Positions 22,044 to 32,597 of a stretch of DNA of 54,064 nucleotides are shown here, piece by piece. Source of the DNA: Trichuris trichiura (Eukaryota > Nematoda > Enoplea > Trichinellida > Trichuridae); contig JBAJFE010000043.1 in the NCBI GenBank assembly GCA_037903355.1, forward strand, positions 1 to 54,064. The letters run 5' to 3'. The notes below the pieces were generated by a model that was not told the origin of the DNA, searched no databases, and was given only the letters and a program-made list of their open reading frames with translations. Position 1 is the first letter of the stretch. Each line of letters opens with the position of its first letter. Made by a program: the position numbers and the translations under genes.

Positions 22044-23640
22044 CCGGGTTACAATATTCGTCCATATTTCATTTATTTCCGCTCCTTTATCTCGGTTGTA
22101 GGTTATGTTGTTTCTAATATACAGAGCTTCCTTAATTTTTCGTAAGCGTGCATTCTTTTCATAACATAAAACTTTTGCACCAAGGCTTAGATTGCAATGT
22201 GATGCGTGTTCCACAACAGCCGAGGATAGTATTGCCTTCTCCATGGTGATCCTTGGGTCTGATATTGGTCTTCCACGTTGTCTTGTGTGGTTGTTGCCGT
22301 TGCTGAGAATGTTTTTAGCGTTGTTATAAGTGGTTAACCCCTTTATGTGTTCATTGAATCTGTGTTCGAGGGTGTTGCCCGTTTCCCCAATGTACACTCC
22401 TGAACAGGGACATTCGATTGCGTAGACTAATCCTGTCCTTTTGTTTTCTGGGATTTTCGTTTTGTCCTTCCGGAGAATTGTCCTGAGGTTGAGGAAGTCT
22501 TTGAAAAAGACTCGGAACCCCAACCGTTTTCCTAACTGGACAATCTTTTCTCCTAGTCCTGCCACATAGGGGATAACTAAGCGTATATCTGGCAAATTAC
22601 TTAGTTGCCGTGATTCCTGGTTGCGCAGCTTTTGCTTGAATACTTGGTCAATAAAAGATTTCGGGTAGTCATTTTTGTAGAATGTTTTTCTGATGTAGTT
22701 GAATTCCGATCGGAGAAATTCTGGATCACATAAATTGATTGCTCTGTTAATCATTCCCGAGAGGATTCCGCGCATTACTGAGCGTGGATGGTGCGATGAG
22801 AAATTAAGATATTGGTCAGTGTGTGTTGGTTTTCTGTAAACTCTGGTTTTTAGTCCTTGATTAGTGCGAATAATCAGTGTGTCAAGGAAGGGGAGGGTTC
22901 GGTTTGATTCTTTCTCCATTGTAAAAACGATTTGATTGGGGCATACGCTGTTAAGAAATTCTAGAAACTGTTCTTCCTTTCCATTTTTGATAATTACGAA
23001 GATGTCATCTACGTATCTTTTGAATAGTCGTGGGGCTATTTGCCTATCTACCGTTTTCAACATTTGCCTTTCAAAACTCTCCATGAATATTTCGGCCAGG
23101 ATAGGAGATAGTGGGTTGCCCATAGGGACACCGTTAGATTGTTTGTAGAACTTATTATCAAACATGAAGTAAATTGCTTTCTTGCATACAGAATGATACC
23201 AACTTGACAATGTGGAAAGGATTTAACTTGGTTCTGGTGAACAAATTTGTGTCTGTATTGAGGAGATTGTATAGTGTATGGAGAGTTTTCGAAATCGGAA
23301 TGCTAGGGAATAAATCTTTTACATCGTAGCTAACTAAGATTTCGTCCGGTTCTAGATGGTATTTTCGTATTTCGTTGACGAAGGTGTAACTATTTTTGAC
23401 GAAGGACGGTTCTTTGCCAGTTAGTGGTTTGATCACCTTTTTCAAATATCAGCTGAGCCCACTTGTGGTGCTGTTAATTGTGGAAACTATTGGTCTTAGT
23501 GGGACCTCCGGTTTGTGCACTTTAGGCAGGCCGTAGAGCTGAGGGGGTCTGTAATTTGATGTGAACCTAAGATGCTTCGCTATCTTGATGATTTCTGGTT
23601 CCTTGGTTTCTGTGCCGTATGTCATGAGAAGGGAACGAAG
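22023..23640 (-). pseudogene. Penelope RT and GIY-YIG endonuclease, disrupted
   Basis: Read on the minus strand. The first part has the [10 protein letters not shown] block followed by an in-frame TGA near 23450. Next come SYDVKDLFPSIP and SFCMQESN, then a one-base frame change at about 23177 in a run of T. The remaining open frame has NGVPMGNPLSPILAE, the catalytic RYVDDIF, LPFLDTLI, YRKPTHTDQYL, a basic linker, then VYAIECPCSGVYIGETG with RFNEH, typical of the GIY-YIG nuclease of Penelope elements. The stop is at 22023-22025. The N-terminus is missing. Confidence 0.93.
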
Positions 23641-23647
23641 ATTGAAG

Positions 23648-23910
23648 GAATTGTTGCTCGCTCAACTAAAATTGGATACACCCGCTCGAACTGCTGACAG
23701 ACAAAGAGAAAAGAACTACAAGGCCCACTTTAAAACACGGGCCTTTAAACAGCTATACACCTTGCACGTTACTAGTGCACTTTATTCATACGTCAATCCT
23801 TAGACCGCTGATGACGGGTCAAGTTCGGACCTGAAAGCTACGAACAGTTTATTAATAAAAGTTTTTTTTTTCAACAGGACATAGAAAATCCGTACAAAAA
23901 GAAGCCAAAA
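23648..23910. repeat. Inverted arm (pseudo-LTR) of Penelope copy 2, right
   Basis: Partner of 21784-22043, here placed before the truncated RT. It has slightly more changes around the hammerhead than the left arm. Confidence 0.93.
23800..23848 (+). ncRNA. Hammerhead ribozyme motif, degraded copy (right arm)
   Basis: CTGATGA at 23808-23814 and GAAA at 23833-23836, 18 nt apart, with the same GGTC/GACC stem II and AGCTA after the core. One extra T precedes GAAA and the stem I side reads CGAAC instead of CGGAC, so this copy is probably weaker or inactive. Confidence 0.6.
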
Positions 23911-24589
23911 ACTAATCTTTTCGAAAAATCTGCCCTGAATATGGCTGCCTATGTGAATTAGGCTGAAATGTAGAAACTGCAGTTACGCCGCGGTTTTAGT
24001 CCTGTAGCTGTTTTTATTTTTTGGACAAATTCATTAGCAGAGTCACTTGTAGGCAAAACGCTTATTATCAGCGGTCGTTATTCAATTCCTGAATTTTTTT
24101 TTCAGCAGCATATGATTACGGTTCGCTTCCGTACTTCCAAAAGCGATGCGCGCTATCGCCTGCTCTTGAATAAACCAAATTTCATGCTTGTTTTCTAGCA
24201 TGCACAACAGCGAAGCTTTTATGCGGCTGAAATCAATATTCGACTTGCATTTGAAATTAAGGATAAACACGATTGACAAAACGCATGCTATGCCGATTAG
24301 TCAAACGCTACCTACTCTCTACTATTAGCATACTGTCGGTAAGCTAATCTGCCATTAGCGCTATGCAGTATTTTTGTTTCGCGTTAATTTAGACGTTTTG
24401 CCTGTCGAAAGAAAAGCTAGGTTTGTTGTTTTTGACGCGGCCGTCATGCTTTGCCAATTTTTTCTTCGGACTGTTGTTTTCGTTGTTTGCTACTTTTAGA
24501 GCTGGGAAGTTGCAGCGACGTTTTCAAGGTGTTTGCCAAGCTATTTGACCGGTTTTAGTGTGGCATTTTTAGCCGAAATTTTCCCAGTT
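23911..24589. other. Short intergenic stretch before the SH3 adaptor gene
   Basis: Nothing coding was recognised. The first SH3 domain expected upstream of the adaptor's known exons was searched for here and not found. Confidence 0.5.
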
Positions 24590-27500
24590 ATGCACAGAGA
24601 GGTAGGCAAGCGTCGCAGTTTGTATTCACGCTCGTACAAAGTCGCCTTGCAGACCGCTGACTTCGTGTGCGCCGAGCCTAAGCAGGGCAATGTGGCTAAC
24701 TTGGTTAAACGTATCAGCTCCGAGTTGAAATCGAAATGCGCAAGTGCTGGTGATCCGGGTTGCCGTCGAAGTATGTTCTCTTCTATGCTCTTTCTTCTGC
24801 TATGACGTAGGCGTCGCTAGCAATCAACAGGATGAGATAACAGGTTGTCCGCATTCCTTTCCCAGTCAGGTTAGCTAGCTAGTAGGAATTTATTGATTTA
24901 AAAAGTTGAATAAACAAACGTCAAATGGCCACTATCGCACCATCTTAGGTTTGACGCAATGGCAGCGTGTTTGCCTTCTTTCTTTTCTCTGCTTCGCTTG
25001 GAACAGGAAACGAAGGCTTTCAACATGGAATAGCTGCAATAGCAACAGCTGTTTTCTGAACAGTGACCCTTGCCGTCATTTTCCGTTAGCGTTGATGATT
25101 TATGAACTGATGAATGCTTCTTCTAAAAGCCGTCGCATGACGGATATGCCTTTTCGACGCACGCCGGACTAAAGTGTTTTCAGGTTCAGTGAATTCTAAT
25201 ATGACCTAAGCGCCTAGAATAAGTCAATTTTCGATAGGCGGCCTTTTTAAATCTTCACATCAACGTTAGGCTCTTCTTTAAATTAACCTATTCGCCAGTG
25301 CCGCTGCTCTTTCTTCGGTGTTTACAGTTTTACGCTCTTGTTTCGCGTCAACTAAGCCAACCGTCTCCTTTCACTCTCTGTCGCGTAGTTTTTTGTTATT
25401 CCCGAACGGAGAACTTTATTTCAAAGTATGTAAACCGTCTTGTCTTAACTTTGTTTGTTCTCTTTAAGTTCCCGAAAAAGTTTGACGCGAAAGGCGCCAG
25501 TTTTATTTTTTTAAAAAATTACTGTATATTGATTTTCATTCGGGCTTTAATAGTCTAACGCGAGTACGCTGACGGAAGAAATGTAAATATCTTATGCTAA
25601 TGCTTTGTTTTCGTTTTTTCTTCCTTTGCTTAGGCCGCCTTTGGGGATATTTAATCAATGAGAAACGCTGAAACGCTTTACAACCTAATACGTTAAATCA
25701 ATGACTAAAGGAGATGTTTATTTGCGGATAATCGATCGGATTTTAAATAAAGGAGCTTTTGGAAAGCCGAAAACATTCGAGTACATTAGCGGGACTAATA
25801 AAGCCCTCAAAGCTTTCCTTTTAAGCAGTTTAACCTCGTACGAATGGTTTGCTTTTCTAGGATGAATAAGTGAACGACAAATTAGGCGGCGAACCTCTCA
25901 TTCATTATATTTAATGAATGAGTAATGCTGCAACCACGGCGGACGGTAAAGTCAGTAAACAACACAGTTTTCGCCCATTTTAGCTTCATTCTTCTTCTCG
26001 CTTCTTCTAGCTCTCGTAAATATGCAAATTTTAATGCGCAACGATCGTATATATTTAATATTTTCAAGTTCCATTCGGGATTCTCGTTGCGCAGCGTTGA
26101 ACAGGGAACCCTTCTTTCCGCCTGACGCTTCGCGTGTGTACGCTACTAATAATGGATCGGGTAATTTGTTGATTACTCATTCTTTTTCGTCGGCCTATTG
26201 GGTTAACCATTTGCTTACAGTATGAAAGCTGGCCCGCAGGTGCTTTGAGATTATTTGACAAAAAATACTTCGACCACTGGTCAGCTGAATTTTTAATTCT
26301 ATTATTCGCTTGCTTTGAGCGATTTTCATTTGGGTGGCCGAAGAATAGTTTTTTTTTGCTGAGTCATCGATTAGATTACTCGCTCCGCGCATTCCTTTGC
26401 GCATGCTTGTCCGTTGCTTCGATTTCTTGTTGACGACGTCACAAAGTGTGATCTTTTCAAAGTTGATTTCAGCTCCAATGGGAGACTGTCCCGATTGGTG
26501 AATGAACCGATATGCAAATGCAATGCTTCTCGTAATTCGTAGGGCGCCTTTTGTCAATGACGTCTTCAGCGCTGTCCTATTTTTTTTTTTACTTTTCCTT
26601 TATTTAAGCGCGAAAACTTCTTTTCAACCTCCTTTGCGTTCCGGTTGGATCCATTGCCTTGACGACGATGTTTGCGCGCTACGCCTAGTTTCCTTCGACG
26701 TGAAAAGTAGAAGTTTTTGTTTTTTCTTTTTCAAATGCAGCTTCGAATTCCCCAAGTTTATTTTCCCTTTTTCTACAGGCTTTGCAAAGCTTTTTGCTTA
26801 TCCATTTCGAGGTTTTGTCAAGCTCCCTTCCGCGGTATCCAAAGGATCAGCTCGTTAAGGAACGGGCTGGAAAATTGTCTTTATCCGCTTTGTTTTCGGC
26901 TTTTCAGTTTTCTCCCATTACGGATTAGATAGGTTGGGTAAAGTTCATTGTATCCTACTCCAAAGAATGGTCGCTAGTTTTTCCCTTCGAACGTAGGTAC
27001 GATAATGGCTTAGTCAACAGTGTTTGCCGCTAATTATGCAAAACTAATGCTGTTTGTTGATTGGCCATTCGTTGCTCTTATCTTGCCTTTTACGGCAGCC
27101 CCGTTAAGAAGAGGTCATTAGCTTATTCGGCTATCGTTTGAGCTTGTAAGAGCGTCGTAGGTGATACGCAGAGTCTAGTTGAGTCTTTGCAAGTATCGAA
27201 GGAATGCGTTCAAAAGGGAGTCTTCGAAATTGCTTCTACAGATCGAGTTGCGTATTGCCGCAGGAAAGGCGTCACCTTATTCCGGCGGTTCGTCGCAGGA
27301 AAAGTGAGTTTTGTCATTGGATAGTGTTTTTTTCTTTTTGAAGAAACTCCGCGCGCATTCGCATTGAGTCTTAAACTTGTTTTGTAGGCTTTACGGACTT
27401 TCGCAACCGGCGTTTGAAGGTCGTTGCTGCCCACATTCCAACAAGCGACGATGAACTGCGCTTGGAGGTGAACGACATTTTGGAATTCGTCTCCGAAGAG

Positions 27501-30127
27501 GAGGATGGCCGAATGCGTGGCCGTTTGAACGGAAAGTTGGGCACCTTCCCGGTCAGTTGCGTAAAGTTTATGGATTTGGCTTCGGGCAAAATTGCCGAAC
27601 AGTCCGACGGTTCCACCGTTGATCAGCGAGGTAACGGCACCCGTTAGCCGACCGCCATTCATTTGTCCTTTTTAGGCGACGCCGCCGGCGCTGCCGTTAT
27701 TCAGCCGAAGAAAATTCACGGCGTTGGTTTTGGCAACATATTCGCTGCCAATGATGGCAAGTTTGGTCTCAAGTCGAGCGGTCAATTGGGTGCCCTCGTT
27801 TCGGAAACAAAGAAACCAATTGGTGTCAAGGACGACGCTATTGCTAAGGTATATTCTCTTCCCGCATCGTCTCTTTGATTACGAAATTAGCACACGTCTA
27901 TAGCCTTTGACGGTTTCGAAGAAAAGCGATTCGCTGCCTGGTGAAGGGACGACTACGAAAGGCGAGCTTTTACCGCCCTTCTTATCTCTTCGTAATGGCT
28001 TTGTTTTGCACACAGATCAACGCAAGGAATATGTCCGTGCAAACTACGCGTACGCAGCGGAAAATGACGACGAGTTGACCCTTAAAGTTGGTGACATCAT
28101 AACAGTGTTGTCCAAAGAGTGCGAGGATCCTGGTTGGTGGTTAGGCGAGTTGAACGGCGCTCAGGGTGTTTTCCCGGACAACTTTGTGTCACCAATAAGC
28201 CCCGAGGAGGCAACCGGGGTACATATTGAGTGCTAAGTGACCATTGACACATTTAACCATCTCCCTTAGAAGGTTCAACCTCCCGTAGTACCTTTGAAAC
28301 CGGCTAAGCCTTGTCCCAGCGTGCCAACGGATCCTGGCAAGGGCGTCAAGCCAGCCTCGGTCGCCGGCTATCACATCAATAAGCTATCGCAAGCAGAGGA
28401 ACTTGTCGATCGCAAGCCAGGCATATAAAGCAGCTTTGCGGCAACGATTTTTGCTTAAATTCAAATTTTCAGAAGTTTCAGCCAACAAAACGGACGCAGT
28501 AGCGGCGGCGGCAACGGCTCCAGTGAATCCCGAAAAGTTGGACAAGATTGGCGCCTTTCGCTTGCCGTTGTTTTCGAAGCAAAAAAATGCGAAAGTTGCC
28601 GAACCGCCGCCGCCCCAGCCGCCGCAGGACGCCGACGTTGCGAAGACCGTCGATTCAGAAATAATATCCAAGGCTGAAGGTAGCTGTTTCCCGCGCGCGC
28701 GCGCGCGCAAAAGAAAACTTTTTTTTTTCGCTATCCTCTCGCGTACAAGGCGGCACTTGTTGACAGTTTGCTTGAAAGGGGCGAGTTTCGGTCCTTTGCG
28801 TCGTCGATGCTACGCCAAGTGTAAACTTTTGAAAGTTCAAACCGAACGGCCTTGCTTTGTTGCCAAGGCAAAGTAGGTTAAGTAAAAGCCCGCGATGACA
28901 AGTGGCTTAAGCACGTCGTAGGCCTAAGTTTCGTCGCCCAAACAGGGCGGCGCTTACAATGCAATCGTAAACGTAAATACGCCATTGTGTAATCGTCCAG
29001 ATGTGCCGACCGGTTTTGCATGCTCTCCTTTGAGTTAGTGGTTCCTTTTTGCGCGCGCAACGATTCGGGATATTTCAAGCGACAGCTTGAAATATCCCGA
29101 ATTGGGACGGAAGCATTGTAGGGGGCGCTTCTCGATTGCAGCGACGTAGCGTATAGGTTTCTTGGCACCCATTTTGTCTATTTCCTTCGGACAGGATGAA
29201 TAGCAAAATTTTAGGCTAAGTGCCTGCCTGGTAGACCGTGACGACCACTCTTAAAGCGTAAAGGTCTTTTATTGCGTTCCTTTTCCATTCAAGTTCTCCA
29301 CTTAAGGCAAACGATGGGACCGAACAGTTGGGCGCCTATTGATTACGCGGAAGCGTATATTTTTGGCTCTAAGCGTTTCAGCAAGCCAAGTATATTTACG
29401 CCAGTGCTTGCGTGATGCTTTAAAATATTAATTTTGTGTTTTGCATTGCCGAGTTCAGAGCCGAGAAAGTTTGCGCGATTGTGGCGCCACCTTTCTACGC
29501 TACGAATAGAATTTTTATAAGTTTTTGTTTTCTTAAAGCCCAACCAGAGAGCAACGCCGAGGATGCGGAGAAGTTGTGCCATCTGACCGTTGCTCGTCCG
29601 AAGATGAAGAAGAGGCCACCATCGCACGCGTTTCTTAAGGGAATGGTTAGTACGTGTTTTTTTATTCTTATTTTATTGTTGTGTTACCGTGTGTAGACTG
29701 TGAGCGCTCACGCGGGACAACCTGCAGCCCCTTTGGATTCCCCTACGTCTACCGAGCCCAGCGGTAGGTACCTTGTTTTACGTAAGTTCTAATCTCCGTA
29801 GCCTTTGTTCTTCCGTAAAGTTTTTTTCTTAATTTTCTATCTGTTATCTATGGAAAATTTTACATGTTTATCCGGGAGGCGTTGCTCGCGTCAATCAGCC
29901 TCTAAATGACGTAGTCGAATTTTGGTTGAAAGTTTGTGTTTGAATGATGTTTCTCTTTGGCAGCCGACCAAGTAGCGCCTACGTCGGACGGTTGCCCTAT
30001 GTCGGATGAGGTCGAAGCGTTGCGGCGCGCATTCAACGAGTTCAAGTGTAAAATGTTCGCTGAATTAAGAGAATTGGAAAAACGTTTCGCCGCCGTGGAA
30101 GCAAAGCGGCCAACGGCGGCAAGTTGA
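24590..30127 (+). CDS. SH3KBP1/CD2AP-like: CD2AP/CIN85-family adaptor with SH3 domains and coiled coil
   Basis: Nine exons: 24590-24770, 27388-27630, 27676-27848, 27904-28218, 28270-28420, 28473-28679, 29539-29645, 29697-29763, 29964-30127; frame is kept throughout, giving 535 residues from the ATG at 24590. Order matches CD2AP: the inter-SH3 linker [11 protein letters not shown] (about 33-43), an SH3-B-like domain (about 71-124), [14 protein letters not shown] (about 151-164), a well-kept SH3-C (about 243-297, with GWW and FPDNF), Pro-rich segments, a capping-protein-interaction-like motif [10 protein letters not shown] (about 436-445) and a C-terminal coiled coil (about 495-531). The family links receptor endocytosis to actin capping. 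SH3-A, normally before GNVANLV, was not found, so the 5' end may be incomplete. SH3-B has lost its binding Trp pair. The exon 5 donor is GC. Intron 1 is 2.6 kb. Confidence 0.92.
24771..27387. other. Intron 1 of the SH3 adaptor gene
   Basis: A 2,617-bp intron with T-rich sequence. Open frames inside (for example 26195-26557 minus and 26502-26858 plus) have no recognisable domain. One open stretch at about 27142-27303 reads protein-like ([16 protein letters not shown]) but its phase does not fit the flanking exons, whereas joining 24770 directly to 27388 restores a Ser codon and family-like spacing. Confidence 0.7.
28680..29538. other. Intron 6 of the SH3 adaptor gene
   Basis: An 859-bp intron containing an alternating CG run at about 28691-28708 and a perfect hairpin at 29063-29102. 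The open frame reading on from exon 6 continues only into low-complexity sequence. Confidence 0.75.
29063..29102. repeat. Perfect 18-bp inverted repeat, 4-nt loop (intronic)
   Basis: ATTCGGGATATTTCAAGC at 29063-29080, loop GACA, then its exact reverse complement at 29085-29102. It lies within intron 6 of the adaptor gene. Confidence 0.95.
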
Positions 30128-30831
30128 GTGCAAAAAATAATGGTACGGACGCGGACATTCCATATTAGCCAAAATTGCTGCTGCTGGTCTCTCTCTCTCA
30201 TTCTCTCTCTGCTGAATGTTCATTGTGCTTTGTTCGTCAACTTTTATCCGCTCCTTTAAGCCTACAGATCCATTTCCACACGTAGCAGCTCGCGCGGATG
30301 AGCGGTAAATACGCATGCAAAGCGAAAATGTCCGTATAGCGCACTTCGTTGTCTTTCTTTTTTCCTTTTTAAAGATAATACCAAGAATGATGTCCGTGCC
30401 TTTTCACGTCCGATGCTGTGTGTTGCATCCCTTTCTCCCTTTCTTGAGTATACCCTATTTTTGCTGGCGCTTTATTGAAAGTAGGGAAAATGCCCTAGCA
30501 CGTGTGGCCATTCGGTAGAGATGTGTTATTCCGTGATGGCGTCGCAAGCGTTTCCCCCCGTCTATCTCTTCTGTCATTCTGTTCCAACAGCAATAGGACA
30601 TCGCCTTAGCATGCCAACTTCATTCAACGGTATTTTTCAGCAATGATTTTTGGAATAGTCCTGTTCCGTGGCGATGGTTTTAGTAAATAATCTGTACCAT
30701 CTATATTTTTATTTAATACTAACACCTTTTTATTTCGCCGACCGCCATGGCGCCTACAATAATTTCTTTCTTTTACTTTTGTTTTTTAAAATTCACCGGG
30801 CTCAACGCTGATAGTACAGTTTAAATTTCGC
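30128..30831. other. Convergent 3' intergenic space
   Basis: 705 bp between the stop codons of the SH3 adaptor (plus) and the CEP43-like gene (minus). It contains a CT-rich run at about 30190-30210. Nothing coding was recognised and no clean plus-strand AATAAA was noticed near the adaptor's stop. Confidence 0.6.
30708..30734 (-). terminator. Poly(A) signals of the CEP43-like gene
   Basis: Two AATAAA hexamers on the minus strand, at 30734-30729 and 30713-30708, lie about 100-125 nt past the stop codon at 30832. Confidence 0.6.
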
Positions 30832-32597
30832 TCAGAAGCTCAAGTGTAGCTCACTTTCGTTTGAACTTTGCGCATTGGCTCCGTCGGCACCGGCGGAGAT
30901 TTCTTCTTTAATCTCTTCGTCCGTTCCGTCCGAGTTTGCTAAAATGAAGTGCTTTAGCGACAAAGTGTATAGGCCGTATTTCCCGCAAAAGTTTAGCCTT
31001 TTGCGTCCTATCGACTTATCTCAATGGCGGGATGTTGCTTGCTTTTAGCTTTGCAAAAGGCAAATGGTTTGGTTTTAAGAGCAGCCGCTCGTAACGTACC
31101 TGTATTTGATCCGGATGACAATATTTTCAGCGACTCGAGCACGTCACCGAGTTGCTTGCGGTCGCTTAGGGCGGAATGTCGCGGTCTTTCCAAGTCGGGA
31201 AAATCGCTCGCCAATTTTGGCTTGTCTTTTTCGTTGTCCACCTCTTCCGCGCTATACCTACATTGGAGGGGAGCGTGTGACTTTTGAATTCTGCAGAATT
31301 TCAAAGCGCGTACGAAGACGAATACGATGTGAAACTTTGAAAGTATGCAACCAGAATCTCCTCAAACCTAAGAATTATAAGTTCGACCGTAAAAGACATC
31401 ACGGCTGGAAGCCGCGTTGCTTTAGATAGTGTTCTCTCGAGCGGAATAGCAAAGCGACGGCTTAAGAATGCAATACATTTTCTTGGACTCAATTGAGTTG
31501 TGTAATTTTTAAAAATTAACTCGCTTTGGTATCCCGCATGCTTGGGATTTCTAAAACGAACGATCCGTGCAAAATAGCATTACTTCGCGAATTCGCCAAT
31601 TCTTGAGCGGCCCGTATCGATCATTCGACTTCCTCTTTCGCCATTGGAGAATTTCGCCTGCAGGTTTGCATATGCCGCAGTTGCAAAGCGCGTCACTTCT
31701 TCCTACCTGGGACGTATTTGAGTTCAAATTTTTTGTGACAAGCAGGTACATGACGGCCGCATCGTCGCTTTCGGGGAGACTCAGCTTTGTACGTAACTGC
31801 CGGTCGGTGTCAAGCGCATCTTCCGCCTTTTTAAGTATTGAAAAGGCGTAAAAAATTTTTAACACTCTTTTTTTGCTACTAACCAATCCTAGTTCGCTGG
31901 TAAACACCGATCTGGTGCATTTTAGCCCGTAGCGGTCGAACAGGTCGCGTACCAACGATAGGCATAGTTTTCCCGCTTCCGTTTCGCGCAGTTTGGATAC
32001 TGTATGATTTTCAGGTACGTCACACTAGAATTCGCTTCCATTAATCTCAACGCTTCTGCGATGATACGCAAAGTCACTTACAATTTTTACGTAAATAAGT
32101 GAGCGTTATTAGTTGTTGCTTATAGCATCTCTCCTTAAAATGTAGGCCTGACGTTTCTTATTAGAAAGATATAAAATCAAAAGGCGAACAATTTTTTTTT
32201 CAAGCAGATAAGGCCTTCTGATAGTTAGCATAAGCTTTAGTCGAGTAAGATATGTTTAACATCAATGCTGGGCGTATTTTCGGGCTTTTTTTAGTTCTAT
32301 CGCTTCAACTAGGCTTATTATTAATAATTTCAAGTTGCGTCTTGCTAACCCACCTATTTTGTGTAACTTATTTGCTCAGCAGTAGATAATGAAAGGCGCG
32401 TCACACTTACTTGTGGCACTTTTCCTTCGCTGACAACGCGGAGTACCTCAGCTCTCATGATTGCCTAGAAGTTTGTTATTTGGCTACGTGGAAAAGCAAA
32501 AGATTTACCAATGTACTACTCGTATTCGGTTTAGAGTTCCGTCGTCTTCGAGCGCTTTCGAAACAGCTTCAACAAATTCAGACTTCGATAGATCCAT
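30832..32597 (-). CDS. CEP43: CEP43/FOP (FGFR1OP) centrosomal protein homologue
   Basis: Seven exons on the minus strand: 32597-32520, 32464-32411, 32024-31884, 31826-31707, 31657-31584, 31257-31100, 30938-30832; every junction keeps frame and the product is 243 residues. The N-terminus (ALEDDGTLNRIR then AIMRAEVLRVVSEGKVP) matches the conserved FOP start (LENSGVLNRIKAELRAAVF). Exon 3 gives the LisH-type dimerisation motif, about residues 62-88 (AGKLCLSLVRDLF, TRSVFTSELGL). The tail is acidic (DGTDEEIKEEIS), like the acidic C-terminal part of FOP. FOP proteins sit at centrioles and basal bodies and act in microtubule anchoring and ciliogenesis. This copy is shorter than vertebrate FOP (about 400), mainly in the low-complexity middle. 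Introns are 49-386 bp. Exons 5 and 6 are less conserved and rest mainly on frame continuity. Confidence 0.88.

Larger units (their letters stand above)
21784..23910 (-). mobile_element. Penelope-like retroelement copy 2, RT plus GIY-YIG, inverted arms with hammerheads
   Basis: About 2.1 kb on the minus strand. Arms of about 260 bp (21784-22043 and 23648-23910) are inverted copies of each other. The coding part runs from 23640 down to the stop at 22023, whose last codons lie inside the left arm. The element is 5'-truncated: it begins in the RT fingers region, so the N-terminal and ADKGN blocks seen in copy 1 are missing. Both arms contain a hammerhead ribozyme core, a known hallmark of Penelope-like elements. 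No clear target duplication was seen. Confidence 0.92.

Noticed and set aside
27142..27303. Extra exon of the SH3 adaptor
   Set aside because: Its donor phase does not match the next exon, while direct joining of 24770 to 27388 gives family-like spacing and a complete codon.
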